From: Hymenobacter artigasi
GTDB taxonomy: Bacteria; Bacteroidota; Bacteroidia; Cytophagales; Hymenobacteraceae
Direction of reading: 5' to 3'
Assembly (NCBI RefSeq): GCF_012275535.1
Contig: NZ_JAAVTK010000001.1
Span: 310,001-374,000 of the forward strand
DNA length: 64,000 nucleotides
Both the position numbers and the translations under genes were made by a program. Under the pieces are notes generated by a model, which made no database searches, had not been told where the DNA came from, and worked only from the letters and a program-made list of their open reading frames with translations. This document shows positions 18,538-26,960 of the stretch, piece by piece. Numbering within the stretch: position 1 is the first letter of the stretch; each line of letters starts with the position of its first letter.

Positions 18538-21108
18538 ATGCTTTTTCCCATTATGCCAACAACTCCTTCCCCCTCCCCCACTAATCTCGCCGGTTTCGTG
18601 CGCGTGCGCGGGGCCCGCGAGCACAACCTCAAAAACGTCGATGTCGACATTCCCCGCGATGCCCTCGTCGTGTTCACCGGCGTGTCGGGCTCCGGCAAGA
18701 GCAGCCTGGCGTTCGGCACGCTCTACGCCGAGGCCCAGCGCCGCTACCTGGAGTCGGTGTCGCCCTACGCCCGCCGGCTTTTTCACCAAATGGCAGTGCC
18801 CGAAGTGACGAGTATTGAGGGGTTGCCGCCGGCCGTGGCCCTGCAGCAGCAGCGCGGCGCGCCCAGTACCCGCTCGTCGGTGGGCTCGGTCACCACGCTG
18901 TCCAATTTGCTGCGAATGCTGTACTCGCGGGCCGGCGACTACCCGGCCGGCCAGGGCATCATCTACGCCGAAGCCTTTTCGCCCAATACCGCCGAGGGGG
19001 CCTGCCCCACCTGCCACGGCCTGGGCCGCGTGTATGAAGTGACGGAGCAGACGATGGTGCCCGACCCCACGCTTACCATTCGGGAGCGGGCCATTGCGGC
19101 CTGGCCGCAGGCCTGGGGCGGCCAGAACCAGCGCGACATTCTGGTGAGCATGGGCTATGATGTGGACACGCCCTGGCAGGATTTGCCGCAAAAGGACCGC
19201 GACTGGATTCTCTTCACCGATGAGCAGCCGGTGCTGCCCGTGTACCCCGGCTACTCGCCCGAGCAGACCCAGCGGGCCATCAAGCGCCGCGAGCAGCCCA
19301 ACTACATGGGCACGTTCACGGGCGTGAAACGGCATGTGCTGCACACCTTCGCCACCACCCAAAGCGCCTTGATGAAGAAGCGGGTGGCCCAGTACATGCT
19401 GGGTTCCGACTGCCCCACCTGCCACGGCAAGCGCCTGCGCGTGGAGTCGCTGTCGGTGAAGTTTGCCGGGCTGGATATTGCCGAAATGTCGCGCCTGCCC
19501 CTGAAGCGGCTGGCGGCGCTGTTGCAGCCCTTTGCCGAGGGCACGGCCAGCCGGCAAAAGCACGATACCGAGCATCCGGAGCAGGCCATCGTGGCCCGGC
19601 GCATTGCCGAGGATTTAGCGGCGCGGCTCACGGTATTGCTCGATTTGGGTTTGGGATATTTGTCGCTGGAGCGCGGCACGCCCACGCTGTCGCCCGGCGA
19701 ATTGCAGCGCCTGCGCTTGGCTACGCAGCTCTATTCCAACCTCTTCGGCGTGGTGTACGTGCTCGATGAGCCCAGCGCCGGCCTGCACCCGGCCGATACC
19801 GAGGCCCTTCTGCAGGCCCTGGCCGGCCTGCAACGCGCTGGCAACTCGTTGTTCGTAGTCGAGCACGATTTGGACGTTATCCGCCAGGCCGACTGGCTTG
19901 TAGACGTGGGCCCGGCCGCCGGCGAGAAGGGCGGCCAAATACTCTACAGCGGCCCGCCCGAAGGCCTGAAATCCGTGCGGGAATCGCAGACGCGGCAGTT
20001 TCTCTTCGATGCCCCCGCGCTGCCCGAAGCGCCGCCCCGCACCCCCACCGGCTGGCTGAAACTGGCCGGCGTGACCCGCAACAACCTCGAAAACCTGGCC
20101 GTGGACTTCCCGCTGGGCGTGTTCACCACCGTTACGGGCGTATCGGGCTCGGGCAAATCCAGCCTCGTGAGCCAGGTGTTGGTAGAATTGGTGGCCGAAA
20201 GCCTGGGCCAGGAAATCGCGCCCGAGGAAGAAGAAGCCGACGCCCTGGCGCAGCCCGCACCCGTCACGCTGGGCGGCCACATCACCGCTGGCCTGGAAAA
20301 CATCAAGCGCCTGGTGCGCGTCGACCAAAAGCCCATTGGCCGCACGCCGCGCTCCAACATGGCCACCTACACCGGCCTGTTCGACCACGTTCGCAAGCTC
20401 TTCGCCGCCACGCCCGAGGCCAAAAAGCGCCGCTACGATGCCGGCCGCTTCTCCTTCAACGTGGCCAAGGGCCGCTGCGAAAACTGCGCCGGCGAAGGCT
20501 TCGTGATGGTTGAGCTGCTGTTCTTACCCAGCGTGTACGCGCCCTGTCCCGTCTGCCACGGCGCGCGCTACAACGCCAAAACCCTCGAAGTGCAGTACCA
20601 CGGCCGCAACATCGCCGAGGTGCTGGGCCTGACCGTGGACGATGCCTGGGAGTTCTTCGCCGACGAGCCCGCCATTTTCCGCGCCCTCACGGTGCTGCGC
20701 GAAGTGGGCCTGGGCTACCTGCGCCTCGGCCAGCCCGCCACCGAGCTCAGCGGCGGCGAGGCCCAGCGCATCAAGCTCGCCACCGAGCTGCAGCGCATTG
20801 GGCGCGGCAACACGCTCTACGTGCTCGATGAGCCCACCACCGGCCTGCACCCTTCGGATGTTGAGAAGCTGATGCTACAGCTCGAAGGGCTGGTTGAAGC
20901 CGGCAACACGGTCATCGTGGTGGAGCACGACATGCGCGTAGTAGCCGGCTCCGACTGGGTTATCGACATCGGCCCCGGCGCGGGCGAAGACGGCGGCCGC
21001 GTGGTAGCCGCCGGCCCGCCGCGCACGGTGGCCCTGGCCAAGGGTAGCCGCACGGCACCGTATCTGCGGGCGTTTTTAGCACCGCAATTGGCTGGCATTC
21101 TCCGGTGA
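18538..21108 (+). CDS. uvrA: UvrA2-type ABC ATPase lacking the UvrB-binding domain
   Basis: An 856-residue protein with two ABC modules. Walker A sequences GVSGSGKSS occur near residues 43 and 539; signature/Walker B pairs are LSPGELQRLRLA with YVLDEPSAGLHP, and LSGGEAQRIKLA with YVLDEPTTGLHP. Zinc-finger Cys pairs (CPTCHG twice, CENCAG, CPVCHG) are present. The stretch between LLRMLYSRAGD and GACPTCHGLG is only about 25 residues, so the UvrB-interaction domain of standard UvrA (about 940 residues) is missing. This marks the UvrA2 class, linked to tolerance of DNA-damaging agents or drug resistance rather than core excision repair. A second ATG at 18553 is a possible start. Confidence 0.9.
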   Translation: MLFPIMPTTPSPSPTNLAGFVRVRGAREHNLKNVDVDIPRDALVVFTGVSGSGKSSLAFGTLYAEAQRRYLESVSPYARRLFHQMAVPEVTSIEGLPPAVALQQQRGAPSTRSSVGSVTTLSNLLRMLYSRAGDYPAGQGIIYAEAFSPNTAEGACPTCHGLGRVYEVTEQTMVPDPTLTIRERAIAAWPQAWGGQNQRDILVSMGYDVDTPWQDLPQKDRDWILFTDEQPVLPVYPGYSPEQTQRAIKRREQPNYMGTFTGVKRHVLHTFATTQSALMKKRVAQYMLGSDCPTCHGKRLRVESLSVKFAGLDIAEMSRLPLKRLAALLQPFAEGTASRQKHDTEHPEQAIVARRIAEDLAARLTVLLDLGLGYLSLERGTPTLSPGELQRLRLATQLYSNLFGVVYVLDEPSAGLHPADTEALLQALAGLQRAGNSLFVVEHDLDVIRQADWLVDVGPAAGEKGGQILYSGPPEGLKSVRESQTRQFLFDAPALPEAPPRTPTGWLKLAGVTRNNLENLAVDFPLGVFTTVTGVSGSGKSSLVSQVLVELVAESLGQEIAPEEEEADALAQPAPVTLGGHITAGLENIKRLVRVDQKPIGRTPRSNMATYTGLFDHVRKLFAATPEAKKRRYDAGRFSFNVAKGRCENCAGEGFVMVELLFLPSVYAPCPVCHGARYNAKTLEVQYHGRNIAEVLGLTVDDAWEFFADEPAIFRALTVLREVGLGYLRLGQPATELSGGEAQRIKLATELQRIGRGNTLYVLDEPTTGLHPSDVEKLMLQLEGLVEAGNTVIVVEHDMRVVAGSDWVIDIGPGAGEDGGRVVAAGPPRTVALAKGSRTAPYLRAFLAPQLAGILR

Positions 21109-21189
21109 TTGCGGCTATCTTGCCGGCGGTTGCCGGTCCACACGGCAGTGCCGCCCCTTTCCAACCAATTCGCCCCAAGCCCTAACGCG

Positions 21190-21924
21190 ATGAAACGCCC
21201 TTTTCTCCTTCTCGCCGCCGGGCTACTCGCGGTGGCCTGCCAGAAAAAAGACCCCGAGATAACGCCCCGCGAAACCGAAGACCCAGACTGGATAAAACTG
21301 GAAATCAAGACCGTTTTTTCTGGCGATGAAGCGTATTCCATTTGGGGTGACATTGATAAAACCTTGCTGGTTTCGACGAAAGCACACATTTTCTCAACTT
21401 CTGACCAAGGCAAAACCTGGCAGGAGCGAAAGAATTTTTACAGTACCACCTATGGCTTTGTGTCGCGCAACGATACCCTTTTCGCCCTCAGTAACTACCG
21501 TACCGATGCCCAGGGCGAAAAAACGGCCTCCTACGTCGACTATTTCACTACTGACCTTGGCAAAACGTGGGCGTATATTAACATCCTCCCCCGCGGCTAT
21601 GAGAAATACCATAACCTCAGCCAGCCCTTTGGCCGGGTAGAAGCCGCCGGCATTACGTACCGCACCCGGGAAAATACCGAGCCCATAGCTAACTCCACGA
21701 GCCGTCTGGTAGTGGCCTCCGACCTACTGCGGACCGACGCAACCGGCCAAACCAAAATGCGCCTTCCGGCCGGCCACTACCTGAAAGGCCTGTACCTCGA
21801 TGCGCAACAGCGGCTATACGTAGCCGCCTCCGGCCTCCGCTTCGATACGACCACCGGCAAGGCCATCGACCCCACGATGGGCCGCCCGGCGGTGGTCTAC
21901 ATCTCGCGCCGGCCACGCCCGTAG
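21190..21924 (+). CDS. Lipoprotein with BNR/Asp-box repeats
   Basis: A 244-residue protein. MKRPFLLLAAGLLAVAC is a lipoprotein signal with the acceptor Cys at residue 17. Two Asp-box motifs are visible, STSDQGKTWQ near residue 71 and FTTDLGKTWAY near residue 120, which mark turns of sialidase-like beta-propellers. The protein is shorter than a full six-blade propeller (usually above 300 residues). The role is unknown; it may bind a surface glycan or be a structural lipoprotein. The base composition is slightly lower in GC than its neighbours. It begins 81 bases after the uvrA-like gene. Confidence 0.8.
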   Translation: MKRPFLLLAAGLLAVACQKKDPEITPRETEDPDWIKLEIKTVFSGDEAYSIWGDIDKTLLVSTKAHIFSTSDQGKTWQERKNFYSTTYGFVSRNDTLFALSNYRTDAQGEKTASYVDYFTTDLGKTWAYINILPRGYEKYHNLSQPFGRVEAAGITYRTRENTEPIANSTSRLVVASDLLRTDATGQTKMRLPAGHYLKGLYLDAQQRLYVAASGLRFDTTTGKAIDPTMGRPAVVYISRRPRP

Positions 21925-21977
21925 GTTCTCTGCGCAGAAGCTCCCACCAACGAGAAATGCCTGCGTAATCAAGTCTC

Positions 21978-22625
21978 ATGGACCCAAATAACTCCTTACC
22001 CGCCAGCGCCTTCCAACGCCAGGACGAAACCCCCGACGCGGAATTTTACCACCACCCACGCTTCGTCACGCACATCGACGACGCGGCCATTGCCGCCGTC
22101 ACCCAGCTCTACCGCGAGTACTTCGTACCCGACAGCACGCTGCTCGATTTGATGAGCAGCTGGGTGAGCCACCTGCCGGCCGATGTTGCCTACCGCCGCG
22201 TGGTGGGCCTGGGCATGAACGCCGCCGAGCTTAGCGCCAACCCGCGCCTCAACGACCTCGTGGTGCAGGACCTGAACGCGCAACCCACCCTGCCTTTCGC
22301 CGACCAGCAATTCGACGGTGCCGCTATCTGCGTATCCATCGACTACCTGACCCAGCCAGTAGCTGTGTTGCGCGAGCTGGCCCGCGTGCTGCGCCCCGGG
22401 GCCCCGTTGGTCATCACCTTCTCCAACCGCTGCTTTCCCAGCAAAGCCGTGGCCGCCTGGCACGCCCTCGACGACCGCGGCCACCTGGCCCTGGTGCGTC
22501 AGTATTTACTGGCCGCGGGCGGTTGGCACGCCATTGAGCTACTCGACCGCAGCCCGCAGCCGCCCGGCCATTCCGACCCGTTGTTTGCCGTGGTGGCCCG
22601 GACCAACGCCGGGCTCATGCCGTGA
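21978..22625 (+). CDS. SAM-dependent methyltransferase-like protein
   Basis: A 215-residue protein with a class I methyltransferase outline. It has LDLMSSWVSHLP in the position of the SAM-binding first strand, VVGLGMNAAELSANPRL for the second strand, PFADQQFDGAAICVSIDYL for motif III/post-I, and VLRELARVLRPGAPLVITFSNR for the strand with the family's LRPGG loop. The usual GxGxG of motif I is replaced by MSSWVSH, as in a known Bacteroidetes/cyanobacterial subgroup. The substrate is not known. A bidirectional terminator follows 21 bases after the stop. Confidence 0.8.
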   Translation: MDPNNSLPASAFQRQDETPDAEFYHHPRFVTHIDDAAIAAVTQLYREYFVPDSTLLDLMSSWVSHLPADVAYRRVVGLGMNAAELSANPRLNDLVVQDLNAQPTLPFADQQFDGAAICVSIDYLTQPVAVLRELARVLRPGAPLVITFSNRCFPSKAVAAWHALDDRGHLALVRQYLLAAGGWHAIELLDRSPQPPGHSDPLFAVVARTNAGLMP

Positions 22626-22646
22626 TATAATGGCAGGAAAAAGAAA

Positions 22647-22676
22647 AAGGCCGTTTTCCATGTGGAAAACGGCCTT
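22647..22676. terminator. Bidirectional intrinsic terminator
   Basis: A perfect 14-bp stem, AAGGCCGTTTTCCA with its complement and a two-base loop. A tracts on one side and T tracts on the other give a U-run in both directions. It sits between the methyltransferase (plus strand) and tRNA-Met (minus strand), which converge. Confidence 0.92.
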
Positions 22677-22684
22677 TTCTTAGG

Positions 22685-22757
<73 letters not shown>

Positions 22758-22771
22758 CTGTTTTGGTGCTG

Positions 22772-22802
22772 CAAAGGTAGCACAAGTTTTTGGCCGATAC
22801 AA
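22772..22802 (-). promoter_or_regulatory. Promoter of tRNA-Met
   Basis: On the minus strand, a -33 TTG (22800-22802) is followed after exactly 20 bases by TACCTTTG (22772-22779), a full match to the Bacteroidetes -7 consensus TAnnTTTG. Transcription would begin a few bases before the tRNA 5' end at 22757. Confidence 0.7.
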
Positions 22803-22922
22803 GCCGGCCAGCTGCATTTCTGCTATGCCGGGGGCATTTACCCGACCAATACATGGGTGGCAGTCTGGTTATCCGAAGGTTAAGCCCTCACAAAAAAATT
22901 CAACTACAGTCTTTGCGGCTGG

Positions 22923-23040
22923 CTAATGGGCGGCAACCACCGCCTGAGAAGCCTTGCGGTACCGGAAGCGTTTTTTGAGCCGGTCCAATGGTGCTTCCAC
23001 AAAATACCAGGAGGCGGCAGCTATATGGCACCAGCAGCGT
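22923..23040 (-). pseudogene. 3' remnant of an acyltransferase-3 family gene
   Basis: The minus strand encodes a C-terminal tail containing ASWYFVEAPLDRLKKRF before a stop at 22923. This matches the end of OafA-like membrane acyltransferases, where the last helix is followed by a Ser-Tyr-x-Phe-Ile-Glu-x-Pro segment. The rest of the gene is missing: upstream codons become unrelated and Cys-rich, and a neighbouring frame reads LPTLLV, so a frameshift is likely too. The left limit is the stop; the right limit is approximate. Apart from the tRNA promoter and this remnant, the 448-base gap before the MFS gene holds nothing that I recognise. Confidence 0.5.
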
Positions 23041-23205
23041 GGGCAGCGGCCCATGCAGGAGACACACCCGGCGGCGCAGTACATATATCGAACGAAAAGC
23101 CCGCGAAATTGCGCGGCAGTTGGCCGGCCGGAACCGGGGAGCCGGCTTTGTGCGGACCTTTGCCCTCCCACCCCGCCGCCCGGCGGCTTATTTGCCTGTT
23201 TGCTT

Positions 23206-24462
23206 ATGTCTGATAAACGCTCGCCCGCCCTGGGCTTCATTTTCATCACCATCCTGATTGATGTTATCGGGCTGGGCATCATCATTCCGGTGGTGCCCAA
23301 GCTCATTCAGCAGCTCACGGGCGAGGGGCTGAGCCGGGCGGCGATATACTCGGGCTGGCTGACGTTTGCCTACGCGGCGGCGCAGTTTTGCTTCGCGCCG
23401 GTGGTGGGCGGGCTCAGCGATAAGCTGGGGCGGCGGCCGGTGCTGCTGGCCGCGCTGCTGGGCCTGGGGCTCGACTACGTATTCCTGAGTTTTGCGCCCA
23501 CGCTGGCTTGGCTGTTTGTGGGGCGCGTGGTGGCGGGCATCACGGGGGCCAGCTTTACCACGGCCACGGCCTACATTGCCGACATCAGCACGCCCGAAAA
23601 GCGGGCCCAGAACTTTGGGATGGTGGGCGCGGCATTTGGCATTGGTTTCATCATTGGGCCGGCCATTGGCGGGCTGCTGGCCGGCTACGGGGCGCGGGTG
23701 CCGTTTATGGTGGCGGCAGGGCTGAGCCTGTGCAATTTCCTGTACGGCTTTTTTGTGCTGCCCGAGTCGCTGGCTCCCGACAAGCGCCGGCCGTTTCAGT
23801 GGCGGCGGGCCAATCCTGTGGCCTCGCTGCTGCGGCTGGGCAAGTACCCCGCCACGCTGGGCCTGGTGGCCGCGCTGGTGCTGCTGTACCTGGCGGGCTC
23901 GGCCACCCAGTCGGTATGGACGTTTTACACCATGCTTAAGTTTGGCTGGACCGAGCGGCTGGTGGGCATTTCGCTGGCCGTGGTGGGGCTGTGCACAGGG
24001 CTGGTGCAGGGTGGCCTGGTGCGGGTGGCCATTCCGAAGCTGGGCGCGGCCCGGGCCATCGTTATCGGGCTGCTGTGCTACACGGTGGGCTTCGTGCTGT
24101 TTGCCTTCGCCTCCCAGGGCTGGCTGATGCTCGTTTTCATTGCCCCCTATTGCCTGGGCGGCATTGCGGGGCCGGCGCTGCAAAGCACTATTTCGGGTCA
24201 GGTGCCGGCCACTGAACAGGGCGAGCTGCAGGGCGCCCTCACCAGCCTGATTAGCGTAACGGGCGTGGTGGGGCCCTTGATGATGAGCTACTTGTTTGGC
24301 GAATTTACCCGCAAAGGGGCCCCGGTTTATTTTCCGGGGGCACCCTTCATGCTGGGGGCAGTGCTGGCGCTGGGCAGCGTGGCGCTGGCCGTGTATTCGC
24401 TCAAAAAGCATCCACCGGTGGCCACTGGCACAACTGTGGCGGAGGCGATACCGGCGCACTAG
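23206..24462 (+). CDS. MFS transporter, TetA/tetracycline-efflux-like family
   Basis: A 418-residue protein with 12 predicted membrane helices. Motif A after helix 2 reads GGLSDKLGRRPVLL, and the helix 5 motif C region has GAAFGIGFIIGPAIGG, which is diagnostic of drug/proton antiporters. The pattern FITILIDVIGLGIIIPVVPKL at the start is shared with TetA(A/C)-type proteins. The exported substrate is unknown; many chromosomal members do not confer tetracycline resistance. The ATG at 23206 (MSDKRSPALGF) is chosen because the longer frame upstream has no membrane segment and runs through the acyltransferase remnant. Confidence 0.9.
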   Translation: MSDKRSPALGFIFITILIDVIGLGIIIPVVPKLIQQLTGEGLSRAAIYSGWLTFAYAAAQFCFAPVVGGLSDKLGRRPVLLAALLGLGLDYVFLSFAPTLAWLFVGRVVAGITGASFTTATAYIADISTPEKRAQNFGMVGAAFGIGFIIGPAIGGLLAGYGARVPFMVAAGLSLCNFLYGFFVLPESLAPDKRRPFQWRRANPVASLLRLGKYPATLGLVAALVLLYLAGSATQSVWTFYTMLKFGWTERLVGISLAVVGLCTGLVQGGLVRVAIPKLGAARAIVIGLLCYTVGFVLFAFASQGWLMLVFIAPYCLGGIAGPALQSTISGQVPATEQGELQGALTSLISVTGVVGPLMMSYLFGEFTRKGAPVYFPGAPFMLGAVLALGSVALAVYSLKKHPPVATGTTVAEAIPAH

Positions 24463-24524
24463 CCGCCCAACTGCCCTGCCGCAACCGCCGGAGGGCCTTA
24501 CTTTACGGCTCAATCTCTTCGCCC

Positions 24525-24950
24525 ATGATACCCGAACCTCCGCAGTCGCTGCTTCAGCTTGGTCACCGCCCCGATTTGGGCATTCTGGTGGGCCGCTGGG
24601 CGTATCAGCCAGTGCAGCCCGAACTTCCGGCGGTGTATCAGCACGTTGAGACCGTGGCGCTGGCAGAAAACTGCCGGTTCTGGCTCCAGGATATCCGCCG
24701 CCGCACCCTCAACGACCCGCAGACGACGGCCTGGCTGCTCAACGACTTTTTTCCCGGCATGGCCCGGCGGCTGGGCGGCCGGCTGTTTGTAGCCTACCTG
24801 GTGGGACCTACTTTGCACGAGGCCATCCTGCAGCAGCCCGGCTACATATCGGCCGAGGCCTATGACGGCAAGCCCTTCGCCATCTCGTTTTTTGGCGATG
24901 AGGGCGAAGCCATTCGCTGGCTGCAAACGCAGCAGAGCGGACTCCGCTAA
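24525..24950 (+). CDS. SpoIIAA/STAS-like small protein, lineage-specific family
   Basis: A 141-residue cytoplasmic protein. A conserved outline is shared with two other genes in this window (46978 and 56161): ILVGRWAYQ, then an aromatic/Ala helix ending in ENCRFWLQDIRRR, then WLLNDFFPGMARRLGGRL and FVAYLVGP, and a C-terminal ISFFGDEGEAIRWLQTQ. The alternating strand-helix order and the ending in a Glu-Ala-x-x-Trp-Leu helix resemble SpoIIAA-like/STAS proteins that are abundant and unstudied in Hymenobacter-type genomes. No function is known. A strong terminator follows. Confidence 0.75.
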   Translation: MIPEPPQSLLQLGHRPDLGILVGRWAYQPVQPELPAVYQHVETVALAENCRFWLQDIRRRTLNDPQTTAWLLNDFFPGMARRLGGRLFVAYLVGPTLHEAILQQPGYISAEAYDGKPFAISFFGDEGEAIRWLQTQQSGLR

Positions 24951-24965
24951 TTTTTTTCAGCTTAC

Positions 24966-24999
24966 AAAACCCCTTTTTCAGCTCGAAAAAGGGGTTTTT
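24966..24999 (+). terminator. Intrinsic terminator
   Basis: The stem AAACCCCTTTTTC pairs with GAAAAAGGGGTTT around an AGCT loop, followed by more T residues. It lies directly after the STAS-like gene and before the BlaI operators. Confidence 0.88.
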
Positions 25000-25041
25000 G
25001 CTTTACCGGAAATCTTTTTTCAGTACCAGTCATTTCATAAT

Positions 25042-25075
25042 TACGAAATTTTCGTAGATTTACGACACAATCGTA
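25042..25075 (+). promoter_or_regulatory. Tandem BlaI/MecI-type operator dyads
   Basis: Two 15-base dyads lie just upstream of blaI: TACGAAATTTTCGTA at 25042-25056 (perfect palindrome around a central T) and TACGACACAATCGTA at 25061-25075 (TACGA/TCGTA half sites). Their centres are 19 bases apart, close to two helical turns. The second ends nine bases before the ATG, so bound repressor would block transcription initiation. The pair presumably autoregulates the blaI-M56 operon. Confidence 0.7.
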
Positions 25076-25084
25076 TTACTCCTT

Positions 25085-25465
25085 ATGGCCACGCCCCTCG
25101 AACGCCTCACCCAACCCGAAGAAGACGCCCTGCGCGTGCTCTGGCCGCTGCCCGCCGGCGGCTTTGTGAAAGACGTGCTCGACGGCCTGCCCGCGCCGCC
25201 GCCGCCCTACACCACGCTGGCCAGCACCCTGCGCAATCTGGAGCGCAAGGGCTACGTGCGCAGCGAAAAGCTGGGCAACTCCTACCGCTTCGTACCCCTG
25301 GTGACGGCCGACGACTACCAGCGCCGTTCGCTGGGCACGCTGGTAAAGCAGCATTTCCAAAACTCCTACAAAGACTTGGTGTCGTTTTTCGCGCAGGAAA
25401 ACAAGGTGAGCGCCGCCGATTTGCAGGAGATTATCAAGCTCATCGAAAGCAAAAAGGAGGACTAG
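25085..25465 (+). CDS. BlaI/MecI/CopY family transcriptional repressor
   Basis: A 126-residue winged-helix repressor. LTQPEEDALRVLWPLPAG forms helix 1, and YTTLASTLRNLERKGYV is the recognition helix plus wing that defines the Penicillinase_R family. The C-terminal 50 residues are the helical dimerisation part, including the FFAQENKVSAADLQEIIKLI stretch. In the family, cleavage by a cognate M56 membrane protease releases the operon. Here the M56 gene starts two bases after the stop, and two operator dyads precede the gene. The signal sensed is not necessarily a beta-lactam. Confidence 0.92.
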   Translation: MATPLERLTQPEEDALRVLWPLPAGGFVKDVLDGLPAPPPPYTTLASTLRNLERKGYVRSEKLGNSYRFVPLVTADDYQRRSLGTLVKQHFQNSYKDLVSFFAQENKVSAADLQEIIKLIESKKED

Positions 25466-25467
25466 CC

Positions 25468-26826
25468 ATGTCGCCGTCGACACCCATTCTGCTGTATTTG
25501 CTGAAGGCTAACGTGGCGCTGCTGCTCTTTGCGGCGGCGTATTTCGGGCTGCTGCGGCGGCTCACGTTTTTCAATTTAAACCGGGCTTATCTGGTGTTCG
25601 CGCTGCTGTTTGCGGCCGGATACCCGGCCCTGCCCCTGCCGGCGCTGCTGCCGGCCGAGGCCACTCCCACCGGAGTCTTTGCGTTGGTGGGGACTACGGG
25701 GGCCGCCCCCGGTGCCGCTCCGGTGGTGCCCGTGGCCCCAGCGGTAGATTGGGCCGCCGTGGGAGTGGCCTTGTATGCGGCGGGCACGGCCGTGCTGCTG
25801 GCCCGGCTGCTGGGGCAGCTGCTGGCACTATGGCGGCTGCGGGCACGGACGCGGCCGGCGGTAGCCCACGGCCTGCCGGTGCGGGCGCTGGCGGAGGCCG
25901 TCAGCCCGTTTTCCTTCTGGCAAACCATTTACCTGAACCCCGACCAGCACCCCGCCCCCGAGCTGGCTGCCGTGCTGCGCCACGAGCAGGTGCACGTGCG
26001 CCAGTGGCACACCCTGGATGTGCTGCTGGCCCACTTAGCCCAGGCAATGGCCTGGTGCAACCCGGCGGCGTGGCTGCTGCGCCGCGCACTGCTCGACAAC
26101 CTCGAATACCTGGCCGATGAGGCCGTGCTTAAAACCGGCCTAGTTGACCGCCGCGCTTACCAATACAGCCTGCTGCGCCTCAGCCACGCGGCGGCAGTGC
26201 CTTCCCTTGTTTCCTCTTTCACATTTCCAACCCTCAAAAACCGTGTACTTATGATGAATTCTCCGGCTTCCGCATTGGCCCAGACCGGGCGCTATTTGCT
26301 GGCCCTGCCGCTGGCGTTGGGCCTGGCCGTGGGCGTGGACGCGGCACTATCGCCCGCTGCCGCCGCGCCGGCCGCCCAAACCATTGCGCCCGGCCCGGCC
26401 GTGTACTACCTCGATGGCAAGCTGAGCGACAAGGCAGCGGTAGATGCCCTCGACCCCCAAAGCATTGTTTTCATGAACGTGCTGAAGGCCGAAACGGCCC
26501 GTAAGGTATTTGGCTCGGCGACGGGCGGCGTGATTGTCGTGGTTACCAAGGCCTACGAAAACTCGGCGGAGGTGCGGACGCTGAACGACAAAATTGCCAA
26601 AGTAGCCCCGCTGGTGCCTGGCACCGAAACGAAGGCCGAGGTAAATGTGCTCACGCCAACTGCCCTGGCTTACATCACCAAAACCCACCCCAACTCGCGC
26701 ATCATCGGCGTTACAAAGCTGAGCTACCCCAGCACGGGAGAAGTGCGCTACAAAGTGCAGCTGGCCGAAGGCACCCGGCCGCACTACGCCTACTTTGATG
26801 AAAAAGGCAACGTGGTGAAGCCGTAA
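25468..26826 (+). CDS. M56 family (BlaR1-like) membrane metallopeptidase with TonB-plug-like tail
   Basis: A 452-residue antirepressor protease, the partner of the BlaI gene two bases upstream. AGGAGG at 25455-25460 is an unusually good Shine-Dalgarno site for this phylum. Membrane helices lie near 8-28, 42-60 and 95-122. The zinc motif is HEQVH (172-176), with a third ligand in NLEYLADEAV (211-220), and PTLKNRVLMMN near 255 is the usual juxtamembrane signature. After a fourth membrane helix (about 276-292), the periplasmic tail has SIVFMNVLKAETARKVFG and GGVIVVVTK, like the plug of TonB-dependent receptors. No penicillin-binding domain is present, so it senses something other than beta-lactam acylation. 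Confidence 0.9.
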   Translation: MSPSTPILLYLLKANVALLLFAAAYFGLLRRLTFFNLNRAYLVFALLFAAGYPALPLPALLPAEATPTGVFALVGTTGAAPGAAPVVPVAPAVDWAAVGVALYAAGTAVLLARLLGQLLALWRLRARTRPAVAHGLPVRALAEAVSPFSFWQTIYLNPDQHPAPELAAVLRHEQVHVRQWHTLDVLLAHLAQAMAWCNPAAWLLRRALLDNLEYLADEAVLKTGLVDRRAYQYSLLRLSHAAAVPSLVSSFTFPTLKNRVLMMNSPASALAQTGRYLLALPLALGLAVGVDAALSPAAAAPAAQTIAPGPAVYYLDGKLSDKAAVDALDPQSIVFMNVLKAETARKVFGSATGGVIVVVTKAYENSAEVRTLNDKIAKVAPLVPGTETKAEVNVLTPTALAYITKTHPNSRIIGVTKLSYPSTGEVRYKVQLAEGTRPHYAYFDEKGNVVKP

Positions 26827-26854
26827 TGGCCCTTTAGAAACCGCAGACCGCAAG

Positions 26855-26884
26855 AGCCGCTTCCGTAACTGGGAGCGGCTTTTT
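26855..26884 (+). terminator. Intrinsic terminator after the M56 gene
   Basis: AGCCGCTTCC pairs with GGGAGCGGCT around GTAACT (one mismatch), followed by TTTT. It ends the blaI-M56 operon. Confidence 0.85.
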
Positions 26885-26960
26885 CATGTCTACCAATGCA
26901 GCTAGCGCTGTTACTTGGGCTCTTTGTTGCTCTTTTGCAGTAACGTAACGCTTTGCTTTT

